Shown here: in pieces, positions 35,745-45,855 of the stretch
Layout of the letters: every line of letters begins with the position of its first letter
Numbering within the stretch: position 1 is the stretch's first letter
NCBI GenBank assembly: GCA_025403435.1
Contig: CM046348.1
Coordinates: forward strand, 16,616,034-16,680,033
Source: Artocarpus heterophyllus
Taxonomy: Eukaryota; Streptophyta; Magnoliopsida; Rosales; Moraceae
Direction of reading: 5' to 3'
Length of the DNA: 64,000 bases
The notes under the pieces: model-generated
Told to the model about the DNA's origin: nothing
Database searches by the model: none
Seen by the model: the letters and a program-made list of their open reading frames with translations, nothing else
Translations under genes and position numbers: made by a program

Positions 35745-37160
35745 TGTTTGCTCCAAGGTTTCAAGTGAAATATTTATTTTTCTTTTGATGACAACAAACA
35801 ATTTATTACTTAATTACTAATAATTTATCTTGAGTGTGTAGAGCTATTTTGTGAAGCAATAATTTATAGCAACTCAAGAATAATTGGAAGAATTATCTAT
35901 TAAGACTTGGAAGCAATAAAATGCGAAGATGGTTCATATTACCAAGAGCTTGAAGATTGAAGAAAGAGCATCAACAAGCATGAAGAATAGGTGTAATTTT
36001 ATTTTTAAGCGTGTATGATGTTAGAGCATGCATGAGAACTTTATCAAGTTTAATTGGGTCAAAGTTGATCTTATTTTAAGTCTTAAAACTTGATTTCAAG
36101 AGTTTTCTAATTGGATATAATTTCTTTCAAAATTATTTTTGAAGTCCTGAAATATTGTTCTAAATTATTTTTTTAACTGTTATAATTTACTCTCAAGACT
36201 TAGAATTGTTTTTAATTTGTTTATACCATATTTGAAGATTTAGAAATGGTTTTAAAATATTTTAAAATTGTTTTAAACTTATATTGTTTTTAAAACCAAA
36301 ATTTGGCACCCTGGGCTAGCTGCAGAGGTGCGGTCATGTGTGTGGCGGTCGACCACACTAGCCTAAGATGGGCTGGTTCTCTTGTAGTGGGGTTGACCGC
36401 ACTATGTATATGGCGGTCAACCACGATGCCCATTGGCTATATTTTCAGCCGTTAGAAATGAGCCTCAAACGGTCATAAACGACCAGTTTTGAGTGTTTGC
36501 CTATAAGTAGACTAATTTATGACCTTATTAAGTATGAAAAATACCTAGAATCATCATTGTATCAATATCTAAGTGTTCAACACGCCTTTGATGAATATTT
36601 GAGCCAGACTTATTAAATATTCTTATTGTGTGCTTGATCATCTCCTGGTTTGTTTCAAAGTGTATTCTATCCATGTCTAGAAGTTGTGATAGAGTACTTC
36701 TAAGTTTCCAATAGTTGTAAACCGAGTGACTTAGGTTTCCAAAGCCTTAGTAAGTTCGAGCTTTAGTTAGCCAATATCCATGTAAAATCAGCGGGTTGTT
36801 TTGGTATGTCAATCTCTATAGAAAATTGATGGTTGTAAAAGATTGTGATGAGTCCTAGGTAGAGAAAGCCAACGGTTTGTATAAGGAGTGATCATACCGA
36901 AAGACGGTCATAATAGTGGAAGAGGCCAGGTTGAAACTTTGCTTGGCAACAGTGAACATAAACATATTGTCAAATCATTGTAAATAGTGTTTGCACTTCT
37001 CTTTCCTCATCTCTGTACATTAATAGTCACTTGAATTATTTCTATTTGTTATTTGTGCATTTATTATTTAGTGCAAATTAAACTATAAGTTTTAATAATT
37101 GCAAAAAGTTTTAAAAACCCAATTCACCTTCCCTTTTGGGTAGCTATTCTTGGGCTAACA
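35745..37160 (+). mobile_element. 1.42-kb copia-type solo LTR
   Basis: It runs from TGTTTGCTCC to GGGCTAACA and is flanked by the 5-bp repeat GAAAA (35740-35744, 37161-37165). The end CCAATTCACCTTCCC-n-TTGGGCTAACA is characteristic of SIRE/Maximus-like copia LTRs. A CTATAAGTAG promoter-like box lies at about 36501. A GC-rich island (36328-36424) holds GCGGTCGACCAC, GGTTGACCGC and GCGGTCAACCAC. No primer site or gag follows, so it is a solo LTR from unequal recombination. Confidence 0.8.
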
Positions 37161-37561
37161 GAAAATTAGTTCATAATTGAGAATATAAAAATCATAATAA
37201 ACGTATTATCCATATTCATTACAAAACTAAATTATAGAAAATAAGAGAATAAGAAGAATGAAGAAGTTTTGAATGTGGTTGCACTTGAGCCCTCTTCAAT
37301 CTTTTCTTCCAAGTATTCCAAAAGAACTTTAAAATAACCCTAAAAAGACCTATCTATAGGTTTTTGAAACTGGGCATTTTGAGAAAAATGCACAACTTTT
37401 TAAATTTTGGGACACCATGAACTAGTGCCACGGCCTCAACTTTTAGGCGCCGTGGCGTTCAACTTGGAACTTTAATTTACATAACAGCATCCACTGCCAC
37501 GATGCCACCTTTCTAGCGTCACGGAGTTGTGCCGTGACTCAAACTTTTCTAACACTGTGGC

Positions 37562-39726
37562 TGTGACGCCCCGAAATTTATTTAATATTAATGTACTATA
37601 AATGATGAATTAGTGTGCCATAATTAACGTTTTAACTTTAATTAGATTATTTGGTTGGAATTTGAAATTTTGGTTGTTTTGTTAAATTGATGCATTCAAA
37701 AGATTTCTTATTGTTTTAAAATGATGTTTTGAGTTTTAAAACACAACAATTTGTAAAATGTTAAAAATACTCCGTTTTATAAAACCGTGGGCGGCACATG
37801 GTTTTTGTATAGTGAAACCGCCCACCGATTTTCTCTATTTATTTCCTTCCTCTCTCTCTCTCTCTCCTCACTCTCACGCATATCTCCCTCTCTCTTCTCT
37901 CATCTCTCTCGGCAGCTCACTCTCTCTCTCTACATCTCTCTCAAATTTCTAAAACAAATTCGAATCCAAGCTTCGGGATGGCAAGGAGGAAGCTCGGGGA
38001 CGTGATTCGGCAACTGAGAACGCGGATTGAAGCTTCGATTCGAGGTTAGATTCGAAATTTCTAAACTTTTTACAAAATTTTCAATTTTGTGTGTTTTTGA
38101 AATCTAAGTTTGTTTAAGCTTAGAAAACCTTGGATTTGAGTTAGATGAACTTAGAACAACTAGAATCTATGCTTAGATTGAAGAAAAACAGATTGAATTC
38201 AAGATTTTTCATTTTTCCCCTCATTTTCTCATTTTCGGATTTTTGAGGATTTCGAGTTCAAATCTTGTTTAAATGAGTCCAAACATGTTTTAGAATGTTT
38301 TTCTATCAACTATGATTAATTTTCATGCCTGGGATTTGAGAAAAACAGGTTGGAATCCAGATTTGGATTTTGGGGATCGAGAAACCCGTGGCTGGGATTT
38401 CTGGGTTTTCCCAGTTCGGCAGGCCGAAGTTCGTGTTCGGCAGGCCGGAGTGATGATCGGCAGGCCGGTGTTCTTCCGACCGGCAGGCCGAATCTGGAGA
38501 AATGTTCGACAGGCCGAACCTTGCTTCCGGCAGGTCGAACTGTGCAGTTCGGCAGGCCGAAGCAGGGCGTCCGGCAGGCCGACCGAGGCATGGAAAATTT
38601 TGTAATTTTTACCCGTTTTCACTGTTTTGAACCCAGATTTAAATCCCAACCTTATAGAATGATTTTAAAGGTACAAATGGCACACTAGGACATCATGAAA
38701 TGATTTAGTAACATAGAATGTCTCGAACTAGATATTGATCGACTTAGTTTGTATCTAGGATCGTTCGTGGTTCCGTGGAGCTAACGTATAGCGGACCGGG
38801 ATTACGGTGTGGGGCACCGGCACGAGTATTGAGGTAGGACTTTTATCCTATTTCTTTGGTAGCCTAGTTTTGAAATGATTTGGCTTTGAAAATGATTTCT
38901 ATCAAAATGTTTTCAACGGTTGTTTGAAAATGGTTTTATCGGTAGTATTTTAATACACCGTGATTATGAAATGAATTTCATAATAAATGTAATTGACAAC
39001 ACTCGGTAATTGGGTTTTGAATGATAATGATAATAAACACATGGGCATGATGCCATATCAGAGATCGGGTCGTGTGGCGATCGACCTTGGGGGCAGGTCC
39101 CGAAACCCAGCTGGGCCACTACGGTGGTGATATCATGGTTTGCCTAGGTAAAAGTAAAATGGTGTTTTGATTTGACGAGTGGACTGTTCTGTGACAGAAC
39201 GGTTCTACTCAAATTAATTATTTATTTATTTATTCAAGTTTCCTTTTGAATAACTTCTAGTAATGTTATGTTTCTTTGCATCAAACTATTTTATAAAACA
39301 TAGTCCTACTGAGCCTTTCGCTCACGTTTTATTGTTTTAAATTTCCCCCATCTAGGTGGTCTTCCATTTAGGTTTGGAGAAGATTCTTCGGATCGAACTC
39401 AGGAGCAATAGGAAAATTTATTTATATTCTGTATTATTAATCAAGGCATGTAAGACTTACTTTATTTGTACTTGGACTGTAATTGTATTTATGATATTGT
39501 CAGTACTATGTGTGTGCACAAGTTGTGGGTTGTGGAACCCATATTCGCGGTTTTTATTTAATTTTTATTACCTGCTTAATATTTATAAATTCTTTTATAA
39601 AATGTGGTGGAAAATCTTCTTAATTTTTATTTAATTTGATTCTCAAACTCTCGATTTTTAATTAAATCATCTTTTAATTAATCTAAATATTCCGCCACGT
39701 CACCTCCCGTACTCTGGGGAGTGACA
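37562..39726 (+). mobile_element. 2.17-kb solo LTR, family X copy 2
   Basis: It runs from TGTGACGCCCCG to GGGGAGTGACA, flanked by the 5-bp repeat GTGGC (37557-37561, 39727-39731). In plus sense it has a TATTTATT promoter-like box near 37838 and a CT-rich leader (about 37850-37940). A short frame MARRKLGDVIRQ-n-TRIEASIRG follows at 37978-38049, then the palindrome array and the CCTTTCGCTCACGTTTTATT block (about 39315). The different target duplication from copy 1 shows two independent insertions in opposite orientations. Confidence 0.88.
38415..38583. repeat. GC palindrome array 4 (eight copies)
   Basis: Eight 14-bp copies start at 38415, 38436, 38456, 38479, 38505, 38526, 38548 and 38570 (intervals 21, 20, 23, 26, 21, 22, 22 bp). 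The core is TTCGGC-AG-GCCGAA; the outer two positions vary and the centre is almost fixed. Overlapping frames of 91-112 codons on both strands are a consequence of the repeats. Confidence 0.92.
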
Positions 39727-40757
39727 GTGGCCTTGGCTTTTTTAATCCAAAATAGTTGAGAAAATACAAAAGATATCCCCTAAGTTTTAGTTAAATACAA
39801 TATTTACCTTTGAGTTTTTAAAAATACAAAAAGTATCCCTTATATTTTTCAAACCTTTAAAAAAACCATCCATTCTTTTAACTTTTTTACTTTATTTTTT
39901 TAAATGACCAAACTGTCCTAAAAGTATGAACACAATCCAAGATATGTGTTAGGCTATGTTCGCTTCCAAACCCCTCTTGGATTCACTATCAACATGAATG
40001 AAATTTTGAACACCTATTTGAATTTTTTTTGAAAGATGTAAGTTTTTTTTTTTTATTATTTGAAGAAGAAAGGGAAACTTTTTTTTTTTTTTTTTTTAAA
40101 AAAAGAAGAATGAAAACTTAGTATTATTTAGTCATGTTAGTTGCATTGGGTATTGCAAATAAGTTGGTTTTACTTTACAATACAAAATATATTTCCAAAT
40201 AGAATTTCCATATCATAAGTATATATCAAAAGATATTGGCTAATATAGATTTGATCACAAGTTGATTTTACTTTTCTACTCTCCAAATATTAGGTATTTG
40301 GTTGTAATTTCACTAAGATCAGCATCCTTGATTTCGAAGGGTATATTTGTCCTTTTAAATGATGTATTTCATTAAAAGTTAAGAAAATGATAGTTTTTTG
40401 ATGGTTTGAAAAGCATAGGGGATACTTTTTAAATTTTAAATACCCAAGGACAAATGCTGTATGTAGCTAAAACATAAGATATACTTTGTATTATCTCAAA
40501 ATAACCTCCTTTCAGCTTGTTTCTCCTCATATCCTGCAAAAAAAGTATTAAATTTAAACCGAATTTACTAACTAAGAATACTTAACAAACTAAACTAAAA
40601 ACCTAGTAAAAATTAACTAAAACTTGAAGGACTAAGAATAAAATAAAAAGAAACCTAATTAAACTAAAAATTGGTTAAACTAACATAAAACTCTTAAGAC
40701 TTGGCCATTTTCAATACAAAATATGTATTGATATAACTTTATTTCATAGAATTATCA

Positions 40758-41339
40758 CACCCCTAAATTTACCCATTTGTTAGTCCTCGGGCAAAAACAA
40801 GACAAATGGTTAAAATCAACAAGAGATGGGATTTTAGAAAACTGATGATTCTGTATGGATTTCCTCAAAATCATGACTCTAAGGCAAAATACAGATATTA
40901 TTTAAGTTTATGGTTCACTTCAAGAGTAGGCCACGTATTCAAGTGGGTGAGATGGTAGAATCTAAAACATAAAAACCACAAATAAGAACAACAAAATAGA
41001 AAAACACGTAAACAAAAGAGGAAAAAAAAAAAAAAAAACATGTCTCCCCAAACTTTAAATAAATATTGACTTCAATGTGAAAAGAGAAAAAGAGAAGAAA
41101 ACTCCCTGCATGTAGTTGTCGTGAAATGCGTCTGCTGTTTATTCTTCTTCTTCCTCATCATCAAAGGCAAAGGTTGGCAGCAGCGGTAGAGGCAGCAACT
41201 ACTCCACATTCATCCCAATGTGTCCTGCAGACATTCAGAACATCTGATCAAAGTGTTGGTTGCACGCCATCTCATAATGAACCTGCTCGTTATGATGAAA
41301 CTCCATATGTGCAACCCTCTTGGACAAAGTCATATGTCA
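40758..41339. other. internal non-coding side of the minus-strand element
   Basis: On the minus strand this precedes the LTR start. It contains a GTCTTGTTTTTGCCCGAGG-type phrase of the sort that precedes plant gypsy 3' LTRs, and an A tract at 41019-41038. No reading frame is conserved. Confidence 0.4.
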
Positions 41340-41960
41340 AGACGATCTAGGTGGGAGAATGAATGAGGATTGGCACCAGCAATAGCAGAAGAACTAGGAC
41401 CGGGAGCAACGGGCTCATCATCTGACCTATGGATCAATTTAATGACAGTGGCTTTGATGGGTCCCTTAAGATGTATCAATTCTTCACCCGAAGTCCAGTT
41501 TTCTTAGGCCTTAACACAAAAAGCAATAATCAATGAAGGAAACTAAATCCCTTCTCTAATGGAGAGCACCGAATATATAATATCAGAAAAAATTAGACTC
41601 TCTACATCAATAGACTTGCCTATGACGATACAGTAGAGCAAAAGTGATCGCTTCTTGGCGACATTATTGATGCGCACTACTAGTAACATCGTAGCAGCCA
41701 CAAAATACATCCAAACCTTAAAAGGATATCTACTCACCCTTTTTACATTCTCCAGTGAATCCTATTCTTGCAAAGTTTGGCAGTAACTGCATCCCAATCG
41801 ATAGTACCACTTAGAAACTGACCATACTCATCTTCTACAATATTTGGAAACTCGAAGTGCTCATTAATGGTATTTGCCATCAAAGGGAACATCACATCCA
41901 TAAACATGGGCCTCAGCACCTCTATGCTCATTAGCGTTGGCATAAAACTCTCTCACCACC
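41340..41960 (-). pseudogene. relic of plant retrotransposon ORF (PF20167-like domain)
   Basis: Minus-strand frames carry KVWMYFVAATML, then NNVAKKRSLLLYCIVIGKSI and, after a frame change, FPSLIIAFCVKA and a proline/serine-rich tail. This order (aromatic W-x-x-FV, RSLLLY-n-I-n-GKSI, FPSLI) matches the 'putative plant transposon protein' domain carried by Athila-like and related non-autonomous gypsy elements. Stops and frameshifts break it into pieces (41743-41943, 41543-41737, then about 41370-41530). Function in the parent element is unknown. The family is assigned from memory of the motif order. Confidence 0.6.
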
Positions 41961-42179
41961 AAAATCACCCTCGGTCTTGGTTGGCCAGAAAATTTCTGCC
42001 AAATGTTTGAATTCTATATTGTGGTCCACATGAGACTCAATCAAAGATTAATGTTAAAACCCCGTTCAGGGATTAGGACTTTTAAGTCAATAACTGGGTG
42101 TGTCTCTCGGCCGCCTCCGTCGAAACAAATTTTTGTTTTACACAACCACTATTGCCACCACCACTTGCCCTAGGTCTTT

Positions 42180-42430
42180 CAAAATTGGGCATCTTGAGAA
42201 AAATTCGCACCTTTCTAATTTTGGGAAACCACAAGCCAATGCCATGACCTCAACTTTCTAGCATCGTGGCTCCTAACTCAACTTTTGTTTTTTGGTAACA
42301 ATATCTAGCACCATGGCACAAACTTTCTATCATTGCATCGTTAAGGTCCTTGGTCCATGTATTGAAACTTTTGATCAGCTATAGTGCCGCGGCTCCAACT
42401 TTTCAAGCACTGCTTTCCTGGCTTCTTTAG
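42180..42430 (-). repeat. LTR fragment related to 37371-37561
   Basis: It shares GGGCAT-TTGAGAAAAAT, AATTTTGGGA-ACCA, GCCA-GACCTCAACTTT and, beyond the nested LTR there, the TCCAAAATAG end. It too has a GC-rich island with short palindromic words (GTGCCGCGGC). Its right edge fuses to the end of the decayed frame, whose last codons NLKEAILD are actually LTR sequence. Confidence 0.65.
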
Positions 42431-45400
42431 TCCAAAATAGCTTCCTTTAAGTTCCTTTGGTCCGAATCCTCCTCATCTTGGGCCTTTTCTTCATAGTGAC
42501 CTTTGCTTGCTATAGTTGACTTGGAGACGCTGGCAAGGTGGGAACTTTTCTTTTGGGGTGTCATGTCGGTGGAGCTTATTTTTTTGGAGTTTGCTTGGAG
42601 GAGGAAGGATGCAACCTCTTTGTCTTTGGGGGGTGGACGAGTTGGTACTGAGGCCTTATACTTGCTTCCTTTCATAGAAGAGGAGGGAGAATCGAAGGCG
42701 GAGAGCTCATCTTTAAATGCATCCGCAATTAAAGACATTGGGTTACTGGTGATAACCCAAAAGTTAGACTTTGCTCTCTCCAAAGTCATTCGAATAGTAG
42801 TGGCATCGGAAGCTGGCTATGCAACTAAACCAACCATCTCATGGAAGGAAACCAGCATCTGACGCCAGCACTTAGCAAATTTTAGAGTACTCCTGGCAAG
42901 ACACTGTTCACCTGCGACATGCAAGGCACTAGCTCTTGAGACAAGAAACCTGCAGCTCACTTGAAAAGAGACACCCTCTGCTGAAGCGTGTTTTTCTCAA
43001 ATCGAGGAAAACTTAGGAACAGGCTAGTCAAGGCTGAACTCGAAAAGGACTTTATGCTGATGATAGAGCACCTGCCATAACTCACCCTTAAAGGTGGGAA
43101 TGGGAGGCCGACACAGCCTCATGGCAAGTGCTAAATCGAGAAGGCGAACATTGGGGTTGTTCTGCTCATCATACTTGGGAATGAAATTATTTTTACTTTC
43201 ATTATTCGACACTTGGAAAGGAAGCTATGGGGTGAAGTCATCAGCGTTTGAATAAGGGATGAACTGAATACTTTTTGGCTTATCTATGAAATCCAAGATC
43301 AATTGATCGACCACTGACTTCTGTGTGAAACGACAACACAAGGTGCTTGGGACATCCGTAAGGTCAATAGCTACGAGGCCTCTCTTTTCAACTGCTATGG
43401 AAAGGGGCTGAGGAGCATAATCTAGAAAATACTCCCATAAGAATACCTACAGAAGGTTGGTGAAAATATAGGTCTCGAGGCAATAACGGTTGGTGATAAG
43501 TGTTTATTTTGATATAATTTCTAACCAATTTTCCCATGTTTCTTTGCTTATTTTTGAGTATTTTATGTTTTATATAGGACTTTTATGTTTTGTAGGTGTT
43601 ATAAAGTAATGAGCTAGAAAATGGATGAAAATTAAAGATTTGGAGCTCAAGAATTTTACGTAATCATTTTTGAAGTCAACTGGAGGCCAAAACTAGAATT
43701 TTGGTACTAAAAGGATGAAATCAGCATTTTGGAATAAGTCAGGCACACCATTGTGGCCATAAAGGCACATTTGTGCCGTAGCTGGTGCCCGCACGGCGCT
43801 ACTCGTGCCCCCACATGTGCACAGTACAGAGGCATACACACGCCCGCGTCCAAGAAGCCGCATTGCCGCACGTCCCAAGTCTAATTTGAAGTGTTCTGTG
43901 AGCAGCCGTGCACAATAAAACTTGCCCCTGGGCATTTTGCAAAGTTTTGCGAAGTTTTGTCCTAATTTGAAGCCGAGCTTACCTATTTTTCATTCCTAAG
44001 TGCTACAATATAAATACCACACATTGTAACATGTTTAGTCTTTTAATCAATTTTTCCTTAGGCATAGTTATCTTAGAAAATGAAAAAAAAAAAAGGAAAA
44101 AGAAGAAAAGGAGGAGAATCAAGCAGTGGTTTTGAAGAGGATAAGACCCAACCTAGTTCTTTCTTTTCTTCTCTTCCTTTCATTTTATTTTATTTTATAT
44201 TTCAATGTTTTTAGTTTAGTTTTGTTCGCGATTGAAAAGAAGTTCAAAACCCTATATATAATCATGTGATTAATTTTGAGATTTGTTTCCCAATTTTCTA
44301 ATTGAGACTGTTTATGTTCTTTCATAATTATTATTTGTGATTATTTTCTCGTTTTGTTTGAGTGTGCAACTAAATAAGACTTGAAATTAATCTATTGCTA
44401 TATTGGAATTCTTGATCTCGATATTCTAATCATTAATTGTGAATTGTGATTATTAATTATGGTCAAACTTTCGTATTGTTGTATGTGAAACATAACCTAG
44501 GTCAAATAGTCCGAGTTTCTATGAAAGCTACCTTGATCAACCTATCTTTCTCAACTTAAAGCTTATGTTAAATTAAATGTAGAGACCTTGTTTTAGATTG
44601 TTTAATGGAAAAAGATTTAATAGAGTGCTTATCTTATTAAATCTATATAGTGAGGAAAAATTATGGTAGGAGAGCTTGTTGCTATCTACGATTAGTAGTT
44701 TCAATAGAAAATTTACAATAATTTTGTAATTAATTGCATGGTAATTGTTTAGTGGTAAAAAGTGATTCTTTGATTAATTTTTTCATTATTGTTTGGTATT
44801 TATTTATTTATTTTCTTGTGTTTTTTAATTTAGTAGTTTAGTTAATTATATTCGAAACCATTGTGACTTAGGTTTTAGTGTTAATAACTAATTAATTAGA
44901 CCTAATCTTTTGCAGAAATGATCCTTACTCATTACCATATAAATAAGATTTAATTGGGTGCTTCTTGAGACCTACCGGTTGGCACTAAAGAGCTCATTAT
45001 CCACACGCATGTTCATTTGATTATAAAACTCCCCAATGAATAGGCTGGCCAATGAGTCTTTTCCCCTTGGCTACCGCGATAGCAATAGAAAATTGGTGTC
45101 TTATGATGGTGTTACCCGGGAGGCCATGGAACAAGTATTTATTTAGGAGCAAGGCGATCATGGTCTCCACCTAACAACCATTGTTGGAACCTGCACCGAT
45201 GTAGTAACCATTGTTGGAACTCACAGTCCGAGGAGCAACCATGGAAGTATCTGATGTAGTAGGCCAGACTGGCATCGGAGCTATTGAACACCTTCTATCA
45301 AGCAGAAAGAGCCTATTTCGAAATTTATTGTTTTAGGGCTTCCTTGGAACCCTTCGCCACAAAAGTCTACATGGATGGGAAGCTGGAAGATGTTTACAAC

Positions 45401-45855
45401 ACTCATTAATGTGAGGACTAACTCATGAGTGGCCATAATGAAATTGTGGATATCACAGCTCCAGCACCTAACAACTTGCTTCAAACTCAAAACATCCTTG
45501 TAGAGGCTGAATAGAGAAGATTAGATCAAGAAAGGGAGGATGCCTGAGGCTACCAAACAACCTCTCATGGTCTCATCTTGTAGCATGTTTGTCACCTAGT
45601 CAGCCTAACTTGTTGGTGTGTTAGTAGGGCACGAGAAGATAATAGGGGTGGGTCTAAGGTAACCTCGCTTAAATTGAAATCAAAGGATCAAAGATGGAGA
45701 CATTATGAGAGCAGTAGTGAGAGGAGGCTTAGATAGGTTGTCCACCGGTGACACGATGAGGAGGCACAAAATCGAAGAAGTGGTCCTTGAGGGTGATGGT
45801 GACGTTGTCGGCCTCGAATATGGGGGCTTGGTTGGGCGGAGTAGTACTCATGGTT
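42431..45855 (-). pseudogene. decayed minus-strand retrotransposon ORF, interrupted by a solo LTR
   Basis: A candidate start near 45852 (MSTTPPNQAPIF) opens a minus-strand frame that decays through stops but keeps coding-like stretches. Among them are 43024-43212, with LALAMRLCRPPIPTFKGELW, and 42427-42789, which is K/S/E-rich. Across the LTR at 43494-44977 the frame rejoins as MRVDNELFSANRYCLETY when one GTTGG is kept. The composition fits the N-terminal part of a gag-like or plant-transposon-protein frame. I cannot name the domain. Plus-strand frames such as 42503-42862 are shadows. Confidence 0.5.
43494..44977 (+). mobile_element. 1.48-kb solo LTR inside the decayed ORF
   Basis: It begins TGATAAGTGTTTATTTTG, a typical gypsy LTR start, and is flanked by GTTGG (43489-43493, 44978-44982). 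It contains a GC-rich island (43741-43905) with the palindrome GGCACATTTGTGCC, and a CAATATAAATACC promoter-like box near 44008. The right tip reads CTACCG instead of a canonical CA, so the end is mutated or slightly misplaced. It is a solo LTR by absence of internal sequence. Confidence 0.65.

Larger units (their letters stand above)
35060..40757 (-). mobile_element. minus-strand LTR split by two nested solo LTRs
   Basis: On the minus strand a purine stretch (TTTAGGGG) leads into TGATAATTC at 40757, a typical Athila/Tat-like LTR start. The opposite end is CACATCA at 35060. Inside are two cleanly delimited insertions (35745-37160 and 37562-39726). Subtracting them and their target repeats leaves an LTR of about 2.1 kb. 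A GC-rich island (37419-37561) contains GCCACGGC and GCCGTGGC words, and a related island recurs at 42220-42420. It seems to be the 3' LTR of the element whose decayed interior lies to the right. Confidence 0.6.

Noticed and set aside
35725..37160. Alternative left edge of the copia solo LTR at TGTAGCCCAA (35725), which pairs well with TTGGGCTAACA
   Set aside because: That edge gives no target duplication (ACACT against GAAAA), whereas TGTTTGCTCC at 35745 is preceded by GAAAA, matching the right flank exactly.
38415..38583. CRISPR-like regularity of short palindromic repeats
   Set aside because: Repeat cores are 14 bp, linkers about 8 bp, copies are diverged, and the host is a plant nucleus with the array inside an LTR. 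It is not a CRISPR array.
38312..38688. Four overlapping frames of 91-112 codons on both strands
   Set aside because: Same cause: by-products of the palindrome array in the second LTR copy.
41126..41350. 74-codon plus-strand frame starting MRLLFILLLPHH
   Set aside because: It is antisense to the tail of the minus-strand retrotransposon relic, with no independent support.
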